Below are positions 17,481 through 26,638 of a DNA stretch of 47,395 nt, one piece after another. The DNA comes from an uncultured Alistipes sp. (GTDB taxonomy: Bacteria > Bacteroidota > Bacteroidia > Bacteroidales > UBA932), in assembly GCA_902388455.1 (NCBI GenBank), contig CABMPD010000019.1:1-47395 (forward strand). Direction: 5' to 3'. How positions within the stretch are numbered: position 1 is the first letter of the stretch; each line of letters starts with the position of its first letter. The notes beneath the pieces were generated by a model. It worked only from the letters and a program-made list of their open reading frames with translations, did no database searches and had not been told where the DNA came from. Made by a program: the position numbers and the translations under genes.

Positions 17481-18779
17481 ATGTACATCCTCAATTACAT
17501 CTACTTCATAATCCTTACAGCCATCGGATACATTTGGCTGACCTCCAAAGGCGGATACATGACCAATCCGCTCAACCGCAGCCAGAAGATGTGGCTGGAC
17601 GGGCCTGAGCGGTTTTGGGTGCTGACTTTCTCCACAGGACTTGTGGCATTGTCCGCTCCCGGTGTCTTGGATTTGATGGCTATCCGCCTGCTAGCGCTGG
17701 AGGTTTTCTGTGTCATCGGGCTGTTTTTGGTGGATAGGAAGCCTGTGTGGAGTATTACAGGCATTTTGTACATTATTTTGATAGCCTGGCTGCTTGTGGG
17801 ACTATTTTACACATCGGCACCCGATTATGGAATAAGGGTTATCATGAAGTACATATACCCTCTGCTGATTATGTCGTTTGCTTCTGCAGCTGTCAGGGAC
17901 GGTGAAGTGTTTATAAAGGCAGGAGTATGGGCGAGGATTGTCGCATTACTCTCTCTTTCAATATCCGTCATACCCTTCCTTGGCAAATTGGCCCCCGGAG
18001 TATTTTGGTATGTAACTGCGCGGGCCATAAATTACATATCAATCTGCGTATTTTCCTTGTCATTATTTTATTTCACCAATGAGAGAAAAAAGAATTTCCT
18101 GTTATCTGTTCTTTTTATTGCACCATGTTTAATATGGGTATTCAGAACCAGTATAATGGGTACGGCCGTGGCGTTAATGACATTCTTTTTCTTTAAGTAC
18201 AGAATAAAGTCCCTTCCTTTCATAGCCGTAATTTTTATCGCAGGAATAATTGCAGTATTTACCATTCCCAGCCTGAAAGAAAAAATGTTCAATGATGACA
18301 GTATTACACTTGAACAATTCCAAAATGGAGAAATTACGAAAGATGACATAAACAGCAATGCCCGTTTTGCGATGTGGGAGCATCTTGAGAACCGGTTTTA
18401 CAAAGAACATAAGTTGACAGGCTCCGGTACAGGCAGTGTGCAGAATTATATGTATTCGAACTATATTTTCGGAGGTCTTCAAGTTCCTCATAGTGATTTT
18501 GTACAGATGATGTGCGACAACGGGCTGATTGCATTGATTTTATATCTGGCAATGTCCTTGTCGGCAATTATTCACAGTCTTGTCATATATGATAGAAGCC
18601 ACAGCGGGACTTTAAAAATTTGCGCTATTACCGCAGGAAGTTCAATGGCTGGTGTGCTGATTACATTGTACTCCGATAATGTCGTCAACTATTCCATGGC
18701 GACCTTATCTATGCCATTCGGATTTTACGGGATGGCATTGGGCCTATGGAAGGCAGAGACTTTAAAATACAAGTTATGA
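17481..18779 (+). CDS. Wzy-like O-antigen/capsule polymerase
   Basis: 432 residues with about 11-12 hydrophobic segments and one large extracytoplasmic loop after about residue 255. The loop contains NARFAMWEHLENRFYKEH and TGSGTGSVQNYM, followed by VPHSDFVQMMCDNGLIALI, the pattern of the Wzy_C/O-antigen ligase superfamily. It should polymerise the lipid-linked repeat units on the periplasmic side. Only one polymerase is present in the window, which fits a single Wzx/Wzy locus. The first half is more GC-rich than the second. It overlaps the next start as ATGA. Confidence 0.85.
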   Translation: MYILNYIYFIILTAIGYIWLTSKGGYMTNPLNRSQKMWLDGPERFWVLTFSTGLVALSAPGVLDLMAIRLLALEVFCVIGLFLVDRKPVWSITGILYIILIAWLLVGLFYTSAPDYGIRVIMKYIYPLLIMSFASAAVRDGEVFIKAGVWARIVALLSLSISVIPFLGKLAPGVFWYVTARAINYISICVFSLSLFYFTNERKKNFLLSVLFIAPCLIWVFRTSIMGTAVALMTFFFFKYRIKSLPFIAVIFIAGIIAVFTIPSLKEKMFNDDSITLEQFQNGEITKDDINSNARFAMWEHLENRFYKEHKLTGSGTGSVQNYMYSNYIFGGLQVPHSDFVQMMCDNGLIALILYLAMSLSAIIHSLVIYDRSHSGTLKICAITAGSSMAGVLITLYSDNVVNYSMATLSMPFGFYGMALGLWKAETLKYKL

Positions 18780-19693
18780 TATCAGTCGTCATTCCCTTAT
18801 ACAACAAAGAAAAACAGATAGGGAATACTTTACGGACGGTTCTCAATCAGACATTTCAGGATTTCGAGATAGTTGTCGTCAATGATGGCAGCACCGACAA
18901 CAGCGCCGCAGAGGTGGAGAGATTTCACGACCAGCGCATACGGCTTGTACATCAGGCCAATGCAGGTGTCTCCGCAGCCCGGAACCGAGGTGTCGAAGAG
19001 TCGAAATATGACTTGATAGCATTTTTGGATGCTGATGACGAGTGGAAACCGTCGTATCTTGAAACGCAATATTCCCTTTATAAGAAATATCCTGAATGTA
19101 GTGTATTCGCCTGCAATTATGAATTCAGGGATGCAGACGGGAATGTCAAACCTACGATAATACGCAAACTCCCGTTTCAAGAAACCGACGGCATCCTGAG
19201 CAACTATTTTAAGGTGGCGTCCTGTTCGCATCCGCCATTGTGGACTTCTGCTATAGTGGCAAAAAAATCGGCATTGATGTATGTGGGCGGGTTTCCCGTA
19301 GGCATTAAGTCCGGGGAGGATTTGCTGACTTGGGCTAGGCTGGCAATGAAATATAAAATAGTATTTTGTCAAACACCGCTATCTACATTTATTTCCGACG
19401 CAAAACTTTTTAATGATGATCAAAAACAAAGAATGCCTGAAAAAAACTACGATTATGTGGGTATGGAATTACACCGATTATACATCAATAATCAAGGAGT
19501 AGCGGGAATAAAAGCATATAACGCATTATGGCATAAAATGAGGGCCCGCATATATCTTGACAAAGAATTCAGAATGATGGCTTTAAAAGAATGTGTCTGT
19601 TCTGCAAAGTATAATCTGAATCTAAAGATTCTCGCATTTATTTGTATATCATTATTACCATATAAAATCATCCACTCTATCTTTAAAAACTAA
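18776..19693 (+). CDS. GT2-family glycosyltransferase
   Basis: 305 residues, inverting GT-A fold. I chose ATG 18776 (MISVVIPLYNKEKQIG), which overlaps the wzy stop as ATGA; an upstream in-frame ATG adds ten unlikely residues. It has VVVNDGSTDNSA near 33, ARNRGVEES near 69 and the metal-binding DADDEW near 84. The first two thirds are moderately GC-rich and the last third (after about 19360) is AT-rich, another likely mosaic joint. It is the only intact GT2 in the locus; a relic of another lies at 12090. Confidence 0.88.
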   Translation: MISVVIPLYNKEKQIGNTLRTVLNQTFQDFEIVVVNDGSTDNSAAEVERFHDQRIRLVHQANAGVSAARNRGVEESKYDLIAFLDADDEWKPSYLETQYSLYKKYPECSVFACNYEFRDADGNVKPTIIRKLPFQETDGILSNYFKVASCSHPPLWTSAIVAKKSALMYVGGFPVGIKSGEDLLTWARLAMKYKIVFCQTPLSTFISDAKLFNDDQKQRMPEKNYDYVGMELHRLYINNQGVAGIKAYNALWHKMRARIYLDKEFRMMALKECVCSAKYNLNLKILAFICISLLPYKIIHSIFKN

Positions 19694-20880
19694 TGAAAAT
19701 TGCCTTTATCCATACAGATCTCCGTATATACTGGCCGGCCAGACTTAAAGCTCTTAGTACATACCTGCGTGACAAAGGTATATATTTGGAGATTGTAGAA
19801 ATATCTGGTGCCGGTAGTCCTTATGCATTTGCCGATAAGGCAGAACATGACGGACTTTTATGGCACATTTTGTTTCCGGATAAGAAAATGGAGGCAATTG
19901 ATAATCATGCGATAAAACGCAAACTGTATCAGTTCTTGAATAAGTTGCAACCCGACATTCTTATCTGCGGAGCAATTGCTTTTCCTTCAGGAGCGTTATC
20001 CGTAGCATGGGCATATAAAAACAAACGAAAAGTAATTTGCTTTGATGATGCTAAAATAGAGACAGTCCAACGTTCTTCCCTCGTAAATCGGATAAAACAG
20101 TATATTTATAATGGTGTTTATGCAATGTTATATCCATCATCTGATTGGGAGCATACCGGAGGGTTTTGGGGATTCAGTAAAGAACAGTTGTTCTATGGTA
20201 TTGATGTTGTAGATAACTCTTTTTGGCGTTCTTACTATAAATGTCAAAAAGTATCTTCTCCATATTTTTTAGTTGTAGGTAGACAAATTCCTCAAAAGAA
20301 TTTGTCTCTTATACTGTACAGCTACAATAAATATCACAAAAAATATCTACAAGCCTCAATGCCGTTAATTATTATCGGAGATGGTCCAGAACGTCCTTTA
20401 TTGGAAGAATATGTTAAAAATAATAATTTATCTCATTGTGTTTCGTTTGAGCCATTCAAAAATCAGAGTGAGCTAAAGACCTTTTATCATAATGCGGGTT
20501 GTTTAATACTCAGCAGCAGCAGTGAAACCTGGGGATTGGTTATTAATGAGGCAATGGCTTGTGGACTTCCTGTTATATCCAGTATTCAGTGTGGAGCTAC
20601 AAATACATTAATCGAAGATGGTGTTAACGGATTCTCCTTTAATATATTTGAGAAAGATGCTCTTTTCGAAAAAATGAGCAACTACCATGAACTGCCACAA
20701 AACATGAAAACTATTATGAGCAGAAATGCTGTTAAAACCATTAATCAATGGGATTTATCTCTTTTTTGTAAAAATTGTTATGATGCCGTCAAATATGTGT
20801 CTTATCAACCTGTTAAGAAGTTGTCATTGATAAATTCTCTTATTATAAGAATCTGGCAAGGCAGATATAGACCGATATGA
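19693..20880 (+). CDS. GT4-family glycosyltransferase
   Basis: 395 residues, AT-rich. It opens as MKIAFIHTDLRIYWPARL and carries FLVVGRQIPQKNLSLIL near 195, IIGDGPERPLLEEY near 230 and the donor-site SSSSETWGLVINEAMACGLPVI near 275-296. Its start shares the last base of the GT2 stop codon (TAATG), and its end overlaps the next start by 4 bases. It is the last AT-rich gene; the next gene switches to GC-rich codons at its first codons. Confidence 0.86.
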   Translation: MKIAFIHTDLRIYWPARLKALSTYLRDKGIYLEIVEISGAGSPYAFADKAEHDGLLWHILFPDKKMEAIDNHAIKRKLYQFLNKLQPDILICGAIAFPSGALSVAWAYKNKRKVICFDDAKIETVQRSSLVNRIKQYIYNGVYAMLYPSSDWEHTGGFWGFSKEQLFYGIDVVDNSFWRSYYKCQKVSSPYFLVVGRQIPQKNLSLILYSYNKYHKKYLQASMPLIIIGDGPERPLLEEYVKNNNLSHCVSFEPFKNQSELKTFYHNAGCLILSSSSETWGLVINEAMACGLPVISSIQCGATNTLIEDGVNGFSFNIFEKDALFEKMSNYHELPQNMKTIMSRNAVKTINQWDLSLFCKNCYDAVKYVSYQPVKKLSLINSLIIRIWQGRYRPI

Positions 20881-22034
20881 AAATCCTCATCGTCCACAAC
20901 AACTACGGCAAATACAGCGGCGAGGAGGCCGTGGTGGACAAAATGGCCGCAATGTTGCAGGAGCACGGACATCAGGTCTGCTTCTACCGCATGACCAGCG
21001 AGGGCAGCCGGGACAGTCTGGTAGGAAAGATTATGGGTTTTTTCTCCGGCATTTATTCCCGCTCAGGAATCAGAGGCATGAGGCAGGTTTTGGAAAAAGA
21101 AAAACCGGACGTCGTCAATGTCCACAATCTATACCCGTTCATAAGTCCTGCCGCGCTGTTTGAATGCAGAAAGGCCGGAGTCCCCGTTGTGATGACCGTA
21201 CACAATTTCAGGCTTATATGCCCGACAGGGCTGTTTATGCGCGACGGAAAGCCATGCGAGACCTGCCTGCAGAAAGGCAACGAATGGAGCTGCATCCGCT
21301 ACAATTGTGAGCACTCCATGCTGAAATCCACCGGCTACGCCCTGCGAAACGCATACGCCCGCCGGACAGGGGCTTATAAGAAGTGTGTCAGCGCATTTGC
21401 CTGTATAACGGAATTTCAGAAGCGCAAGCTAATCGAAGCCGGCTTTGATGCAAAAAAAATAGTTGTCATTCCGAACTTTTTGGATAATTCGAAGACTCCC
21501 GCTTTTACTGAAGGTACTTACGTAGCATATTGCGGAAGATTGAGTTCAGAAAAGGGTATCGATCTCATTATTGAGGTTGCAAGAAAGCATCCCGAGATAA
21601 TGTTCAAATTCGCAGGAGAGGCAAGGGACTCCAGGATATCCAGCAATATTCCTTCAAATTGCGAACTTTTAGGATACTTATCCGGTGATGCTCTGAAAGA
21701 TTTTTATCGCAATGCAGCATTTTTCGTGATGGCCAGCAAATGGTACGAGGGATTCCCCATGAGCATTCTTGAAGCAGCCCAATACGGAAAATGCGTCATA
21801 GCCCCCGACCACGGCGGCTTTACCGAGATTATAGGCAAAGGCGATGAAGCCATCGGTATTCTATTCAACCTAGGAGATACAAACGATCTGGAGCAAAAAC
21901 TTATACAACTGTACAATGACCGGCAGCTGACAACTCAACTCGGGCAGAAAGCCTTCCAAAAATTGACTCAGGAGTATTCTTCCGAGGTTATTTACAGTAA
22001 GTGGCTGAAACTGCTGCAAAAGGTAGGTGTTTGA
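20877..22034 (+). CDS. GT4-family glycosyltransferase
   Basis: 385 residues. The N-terminus VHNNYGKYSGEEAVV is typical of GT4 capsule transferases. A cysteine-containing insert near 125-145 (CETCLQKGNEWSCIRYNC) recurs in related enzymes. AYCGRLSSEKGIDLII near 219 and the donor-site KWYEGFPMSILEAAQYGK near 286 define the C-terminal domain. GC-rich codons mark a composition boundary at its start. It is the last gene of the continuous wzx-to-GT block; a regulatory module with its own promoter follows. Confidence 0.88.
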   Translation: MKILIVHNNYGKYSGEEAVVDKMAAMLQEHGHQVCFYRMTSEGSRDSLVGKIMGFFSGIYSRSGIRGMRQVLEKEKPDVVNVHNLYPFISPAALFECRKAGVPVVMTVHNFRLICPTGLFMRDGKPCETCLQKGNEWSCIRYNCEHSMLKSTGYALRNAYARRTGAYKKCVSAFACITEFQKRKLIEAGFDAKKIVVIPNFLDNSKTPAFTEGTYVAYCGRLSSEKGIDLIIEVARKHPEIMFKFAGEARDSRISSNIPSNCELLGYLSGDALKDFYRNAAFFVMASKWYEGFPMSILEAAQYGKCVIAPDHGGFTEIIGKGDEAIGILFNLGDTNDLEQKLIQLYNDRQLTTQLGQKAFQKLTQEYSSEVIYSKWLKLLQKVGV

Positions 22035-22069
22035 TTGATAAGCGACATGAGCAAAAATCCTACTGAGGT

Positions 22070-22115
22070 GTGGCAAAATATGTATTATATGTAAAATAGT
22101 GCATATCTTTGCCAC
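22070..22115 (+). promoter_or_regulatory. Promoter with palindromic operator for the Xre/ImmA/PIN module
   Basis: TATCTTTG at 22104-22111 matches the Bacteroidetes -7 box; the -33 TTG is not clear. An inverted repeat, GTGGCAAA-ATATG on the left (22070-22082) and CATAT-C-TTTGCCAC on the right (22102-22115), brackets and overlaps the promoter with one bulged base. This is the expected arrangement for autoregulation by the Xre protein encoded 25 bases downstream; the binding itself is inferred. Confidence 0.6.
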
Positions 22116-22140
22116 GATAAACGATAAAAACAGATTGCTG

Positions 22141-22485
22141 ATGGATGAGAGACATACTATAGCGAGGAATGTCAAGCTTTTGCGTGAGGCAAGCGGTTTC
22201 ACACAGAAGCATGTGGCTGATTTTCTTGGGATACAGCGCTCAACCTATTCCAATTACGAGACAGGGGACAGGGAGCTGCCTCTTCCCGTCATGGAGAAGC
22301 TGGCCGACTTGTACGGCTGCGATACATTCGCGCTGTATGAGGAGAATATGGACGTGATGGAGAGTATGCTTGCCACAGCATTCAGAGTTGATGATCTTTC
22401 AGCGGAGGATATGGCTCAGATAGCAGACTTCAAGCGTATCGTCAAGAGTTATCTTAAAATGGATTATCTGTTGGGAAATGAATAG
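22141..22485 (+). CDS. Xre-family helix-turn-helix regulator (antitoxin-like)
   Basis: 114 residues. The HTH domain occupies about 6-60 (RNVKLLREASGFTQKHVADFLGIQ and the recognition helix RSTYSNYETGDRELP), followed by a short acidic helical tail. I chose ATG 22141 (MDERHTIARN) because the upstream extension of the frame overlaps the promoter and palindrome. It overlaps the next gene by 8 bases. It probably represses its own operon through the palindrome at 22070-22115 and works with the ImmA-type protease; both points are inference from the family. Confidence 0.85.
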   Translation: MDERHTIARNVKLLREASGFTQKHVADFLGIQRSTYSNYETGDRELPLPVMEKLADLYGCDTFALYEENMDVMESMLATAFRVDDLSAEDMAQIADFKRIVKSYLKMDYLLGNE

Positions 22486-23188
22486 GCTGACTGTCCAGAA
22501 TGCTGAGTTGATGGCGAATGTCTTCCGGTCAAAGGCCGGCTTGAGTCTCACGGAGCCTGTCGGGGCCAAGACCCTGCTGCGAAAGTTGCAGATAACGGCT
22601 GTTTACAGGCCGTTATCCCAAAATTCCTACGGCATAAGCTGCAAATCCAAGAACGACAGGATGTTCATGCTGATTAACTGCAACTCCACGCGGGGCCGGC
22701 AGCATTTTACCATCGCGCATGAACTGTATCATCTATACTTTGATGAGTCTCCGGTTCCTCATATGTGTATGGATTCCGTGTCTGAAGTGGAGAAAAATGC
22801 CAATCTCTTTGCATCTGCACTCCTGCTGCCACGCGAAGGACTGCTGTCTATGTTGAGTCCGAAGGAGGCGTATTCCCGGAATATAGCCCTTTCCACTATC
22901 CTAAGGATGGAGCAGCTTTACGAAGTTTCCCGTATAAATCTTCTGGTACGCCTTAAAGAACTTAATCTGCTGTCAAAAGCGCAGTTTGAGGAGATGAAGT
23001 CCATTCCAGTCAAGAAATCTGCAATGGAATACGGATATGACTTGTCGCTGTATGAGCCGGGGAATGACGGTCTGGTCATAAGTGACTTCGGAGAGAAGGC
23101 CAGAACTCTGTTTGAATGCGGGAAAATATCGGAAGGTCACTACATGGAGTTACTTAACCAGATATCAGGCACACATGAAGAAAACTAA
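22478..23188 (+). CDS. ImmA/IrrE-family (COG2856) zinc metallopeptidase
   Basis: 236 residues with the zinc-binding HExxH motif in FTIAHELYHLYFDE (about residues 76-89) and a downstream ENANLFASALLLP-like helix (EKNANLFASALLLP) supplying the third ligand, typical of ImmA/IrrE. Family members cleave Xre-type repressors in mobile elements or form toxin-antitoxin-like pairs. It overlaps both the Xre gene (8 bases) and the PIN gene (14 bases), so the three are one tightly coupled unit. Confidence 0.87.
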   Translation: MNRLTVQNAELMANVFRSKAGLSLTEPVGAKTLLRKLQITAVYRPLSQNSYGISCKSKNDRMFMLINCNSTRGRQHFTIAHELYHLYFDESPVPHMCMDSVSEVEKNANLFASALLLPREGLLSMLSPKEAYSRNIALSTILRMEQLYEVSRINLLVRLKELNLLSKAQFEEMKSIPVKKSAMEYGYDLSLYEPGNDGLVISDFGEKARTLFECGKISEGHYMELLNQISGTHEEN

Positions 23189-23624
23189 AATCGTCCTGGA
23201 TGCCGATGTCATTATACACTTTGCAAAAGGAGGCATGCTCAATCTTCTGCCTCAGTTTTTGAAAGAATATCAATTCATTGTGCTGGATGTAGTGAAGAAT
23301 GAATTACGTGGAGAGATACTTAGACAACTTGAAAGACAGATTTGCCTTTTAAAGAATATTGATGAGGAGACTTTTGGACAGTCCTCTGAGCAAAAGAAGG
23401 AGTTTGCCAGACTGACTTCCATCTCAGGGCTGGCTTTAGGCAGAGGGGAAAGTGCGTGTATGGTGTACTGCCGTTATAATAACGATGTGGTAGGCAGCAG
23501 TAATGTGTCTGATGTTACGGCCTACTGTACTGAACATGGCATCACATATTTGACGACCAACGACTTCCTGTATTATGGAATCAGTCGCGGTATCATAACA
23601 AATTTACTGAAAAAGTCATTTTGA
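23175..23624 (+). CDS. PIN-like domain protein, possible toxin of the Xre/ImmA module
   Basis: 149 residues from ATG 23175 (MKKTKIVLDADVIIHFAKGG). The N-terminal LDADVIIHF strand with acidic residues, an internal GRGES motif near 96 (ALGRGESACMV) and a C-terminal TTND-F motif near 133 give the acidic-residue pattern of PIN nucleases. Start choice: the longer frame from 23082 lies inside immA. No other gene follows before a terminator-like hairpin, so this should be the last product of the operon. The ribonuclease activity is inferred from fold motifs only. Confidence 0.7.
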   Translation: MKKTKIVLDADVIIHFAKGGMLNLLPQFLKEYQFIVLDVVKNELRGEILRQLERQICLLKNIDEETFGQSSEQKKEFARLTSISGLALGRGESACMVYCRYNNDVVGSSNVSDVTAYCTEHGITYLTTNDFLYYGISRGIITNLLKKSF

Positions 23625-23680
23625 CTTCTGGAAAATCCAGTCATTTGCTGGACTAACACTCGCATATTCTGCCAGCTGAT

Positions 23681-23710
23681 AAGCCAGGCCGGGCTTTGAT
23701 TTGGCTTTTT
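23681..23710 (+). terminator. Possible intrinsic terminator of the Xre/ImmA/PIN operon
   Basis: AAGCCA (23681-23686) can pair with TGGCTT (23702-23707) over a 15-base loop, followed by TTTATA. The stem is short and the loop large, so support is modest, but the position 57 bases after the PIN gene and 27 before the next capsule gene fits. Confidence 0.4.
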
Positions 23711-23736
23711 ATATATTAATTCTTATCGAATTCATC

Positions 23737-24534
23737 ATGCAAACCTACTTCAACATCCGCTACGAGCTGGACCGGCAGAAGGTGGCGGAAGCCATTGACC
23801 GCCGGGTAGGCAGCGGTGAGCCGGGCTACGTATGTGTGGCTGACGGCGTGATCGTCTCTATGGTGCAGAAAGACCCGGACTACAGGAGAGTGGTGGACGG
23901 GGCGATGTTCTCGATCTGCGACAGCAGTTTCGTACCGCTGTATATCAGATGGATATACGGCAGGCGGTACGGACAGTACTGCGGCAGCGAGATATTCATG
24001 GACATCGTCCGCTCGCGGAGATACAGGATGATATTCATGGGCACTTCTCCAGAGACTCTCAAGGGCCTGAAAGCCAAGCTGACGGAGGTCAATCCGGATG
24101 TGGCCGGCATGCAGTTTGTCTCCCTTCCGTACCGGGATGTGCAGGACTTTGATTATCCCGGGATTGCGCGGACAATAGAGGAGGACGGGGCGCAGATCGT
24201 CTGGGTGGCTCTCGGGGCTCCCAAGCAGGAGATATTCATGAGCATGCTCAGGCCGTGGCTGCGGAGCGGTGTGATGATAGCTGTAGGGGCTGCCTTCAAG
24301 TTCTACAGCGGGACGGACGTAAAGAGGGCACCTCAATGGATGATTCGCTGCCATCTGGAGTTCGTGCATCGTATCCTGAAAGAGCCGCGCAAGCAGTTGA
24401 GGCGGTGCTGGGGTATCGTGACGTCCCTTCCGGTGCTGCTTTTGACAGAGATGCGCCGCAAAAGGGAACGGGAAAAGGTGCATGCTTCAGGACAGGATAT
24501 GGAAGAAGTAGAACAGGAAACAGTAATACAGTGA
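23737..24534 (+). CDS. WecG/TagA/CpsF-family glycosyltransferase (GT26)
   Basis: 265 residues from ATG 23737 ([14 protein letters not shown]). Typical GT26 features are [15 protein letters not shown] near 32, GSEIFMDIV near 82, [12 protein letters not shown] near 99 and [14 protein letters not shown] near 158. In enterobacterial common antigen WecG adds ManNAcA, and TagA adds ManNAc, to a polyprenyl-linked GlcNAc, so this enzyme is a good candidate to add the second sugar to the product of the WecA-like enzyme at 377. The stop overlaps the GTG start of gmd, so the two are coupled. Confidence 0.88.
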   Translation: MQTYFNIRYELDRQKVAEAIDRRVGSGEPGYVCVADGVIVSMVQKDPDYRRVVDGAMFSICDSSFVPLYIRWIYGRRYGQYCGSEIFMDIVRSRRYRMIFMGTSPETLKGLKAKLTEVNPDVAGMQFVSLPYRDVQDFDYPGIARTIEEDGAQIVWVALGAPKQEIFMSMLRPWLRSGVMIAVGAAFKFYSGTDVKRAPQWMIRCHLEFVHRILKEPRKQLRRCWGIVTSLPVLLLTEMRRKREREKVHASGQDMEEVEQETVIQ

Positions 24535-25619
24535 AAACAGCCCTGATTACCGGCATCACGGGCCAGGACGGCTCGTACCTTGCCGAATTCCTGCTGGAGA
24601 AAGGCTACGACGTGCACGGCACGATCCGCCGCTCGTCGGTGGACTACCGCGAGCGCATCGCCCATCTGGAGGGCATGCCGCGCTTCCACCTGCACTACGC
24701 CGACCTCGGGGACTCAATGAGCATCATGCAGGTGGTGAGCAAGGTGAGGCCTGACGAGATATACAACCTCGCCGCGCAGAGTCACGTACAGGTGTCGTTC
24801 GACTCTCCGGAGTTTACTGCTGACGTGGACGCCACCGGTGTGCTGCGCGTGCTGGAGGCTGTACGTCTCTGCGGTCTTGCAGGGACATGCCGCATATACC
24901 AGGCCTCGACCTCGGAGCTTTACGGGAAGGTCGAGGAGGTTCCCCAGAACGAAGACACCCCATTCCATCCCTACAGCCCGTACGCTGTGGCCAAGCTCTA
25001 CGGCTACTGGATAGTGAAGGAGTACCGCGAGGCGTACGGCATGTTCTGCTGCTCCGGCATCCTCTTCAACCACGAGAGCGAGCGGCGCGGCGAGACTTTC
25101 GTCACCCGCAAGATTACCCTTGCGGCGGCCCGCATCGCGCAGGGGCTTCAGGACCGTCTTTATCTCGGCAACCTGTCCAGTCTCCGCGACTGGGGCTATG
25201 CAAAAGACTACGTGGAATGCATGTGGCTCATCCTTCAGAATGACGTTCCGGAGGACTTCGTCATCGCCACAGGCGTGCAGCATTCGGTGCGTGACTTCTG
25301 CCGTCTGGCATTCCACTATGCCGGCATAGAGCTGGAGTTCACGGGCGAGGGGGCGGAAGAGAAGGGTGTTGACAAGGCCACGGGCAGAATCCTGGTGGAG
25401 GTGTCCCCGGACTTCTACCGTCCCACCGACGTGGTGAACCTGTGGGGCGACCCCACTAAGGCCAGGGCGAGGCTCGGATGGAACCCCCAGCGTACATCGT
25501 TTGAGGACCTCGTGGGGCTTATGGTGGAGCACGACATGGCCAAGGTGGCATCAGAGGGGGCTGCTGCGCGAGTCCGTACGAACCTTGCGGAGTACCTCGA
25601 GAAAGGCATAGTGAAGTGA
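24531..25619 (+). CDS. gmd: GDP-mannose 4,6-dehydratase
   Basis: 362 residues, an extended short-chain dehydrogenase. The Rossmann motif [11 protein letters not shown] is at the N-terminus, [12 protein letters not shown] near 80, the catalytic [13 protein letters not shown] (YxxxK) near 150, and the Gmd signature [16 protein letters not shown] near 180-195. It converts GDP-D-mannose to GDP-4-keto-6-deoxy-mannose, feeding the fcl product next door. I use a GTG start at 24531, which overlaps the GT26 stop and starts exactly at [10 protein letters not shown]; a longer frame from 24255 runs inside the previous gene and is a shadow. Confidence 0.95.
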   Translation: MKTALITGITGQDGSYLAEFLLEKGYDVHGTIRRSSVDYRERIAHLEGMPRFHLHYADLGDSMSIMQVVSKVRPDEIYNLAAQSHVQVSFDSPEFTADVDATGVLRVLEAVRLCGLAGTCRIYQASTSELYGKVEEVPQNEDTPFHPYSPYAVAKLYGYWIVKEYREAYGMFCCSGILFNHESERRGETFVTRKITLAAARIAQGLQDRLYLGNLSSLRDWGYAKDYVECMWLILQNDVPEDFVIATGVQHSVRDFCRLAFHYAGIELEFTGEGAEEKGVDKATGRILVEVSPDFYRPTDVVNLWGDPTKARARLGWNPQRTSFEDLVGLMVEHDMAKVASEGAAARVRTNLAEYLEKGIVK

Positions 25620-25647
25620 CGGCCTTATAAAAATACATGCTGATTCA

Positions 25648-26589
25648 ATGGAAAAGGATTCAAGGATATACGTCGCGGGCCACCGCGGCATGGTAGGCTC
25701 CGCTATCGTGCGGGAACTGGATAGGCAGGGCTACACCGGCATCATCACCCGCACGCACGCCGAACTGGACCTGACCCGGCAGGAGCAGGTGGAGCGCTTC
25801 TTTTCTCAGGAGCGGCCGGAATACGTGTTCCTCGCCGCCGCGAAGGTCGGGGGCATAGTGGCGAACGACACTGCCCCGGCCGACTTCATGTACGAGAATA
25901 TGATGATGGAGATGAACGTGATCCATTCCGCCTGGCTCGCCGGCTGCCGCAAGCTGGAGTTTCTGGGTTCGTCATGCATCTACCCCCGCTTGGCACCCCA
26001 GCCGATGAGGGAGGACTGCCTTCTGACCTCTGCGCTGGAGCATACCAACGAGGCGTACGCCCTGGCGAAGATCAGCGGCCTGAAATACTGCGAGTACCTG
26101 AACCGGCAGTACGGTACGGACTTCATCAGCGTAATGCCTACGAACCTCTACGGCCCCAACGACAACTATCACCCCGAGCACAGCCACGTCCTGCCGGCCC
26201 TGATACGCCGTTTCCACGAGGCGAAGACAGGCGGACTGGACAGCGTCACGTGCTGGGGCGACGGGAGTCCTCTGCGGGAGTTCCTGTACGTGGATGACCT
26301 GGCCAACCTGTGCGTGTTCCTCATGAACCGCTACAGTGGGAATGAAACGGTCAATGCCGGTACCGGCAAGGAGATATCCATCAGGGAACTCACGGAACTC
26401 GTCGCCAAGGTGGTGGGGTACCGCGGAAGGATAGAATGGGATACGACCAGGCCCAACGGGACCCCACGCAAGCTGCTGGACGTTTCCAAGGCCACGGCAC
26501 TGGGCTGGACCTATCGGACGGAACTGGAGGACGGCATACGGCTGGCCTACAGGGACTTCCTCCGCAATCCGGTACGCACAGAAAGGTAG
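25648..26589 (+). CDS. fcl: GDP-L-fucose synthase
   Basis: 313 residues, the 3,5-epimerase/4-reductase that completes de novo GDP-L-fucose synthesis from the Gmd product. Visible are the nucleotide-binding [15 protein letters not shown], the [13 protein letters not shown] segment near 71, [14 protein letters not shown] near 107 and the catalytic [14 protein letters not shown] (YxxxK) near 136. It follows gmd by 28 bases in the classic order. Length and motifs are complete. Confidence 0.95.
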   Translation: MEKDSRIYVAGHRGMVGSAIVRELDRQGYTGIITRTHAELDLTRQEQVERFFSQERPEYVFLAAAKVGGIVANDTAPADFMYENMMMEMNVIHSAWLAGCRKLEFLGSSCIYPRLAPQPMREDCLLTSALEHTNEAYALAKISGLKYCEYLNRQYGTDFISVMPTNLYGPNDNYHPEHSHVLPALIRRFHEAKTGGLDSVTCWGDGSPLREFLYVDDLANLCVFLMNRYSGNETVNAGTGKEISIRELTELVAKVVGYRGRIEWDTTRPNGTPRKLLDVSKATALGWTYRTELEDGIRLAYRDFLRNPVRTER

Positions 26590-26638
26590 CGCCTCCACCC
26601 GGCAGGCATATCATACAGTCACGATAAAACATAGGATA

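Noticed and set aside
24255..24530. A 92-codon N-terminal extension of gmd
   Set aside because: It overlaps the GT26 gene, which is coding in another frame, and the Rossmann fold of Gmd begins at the GTG used.
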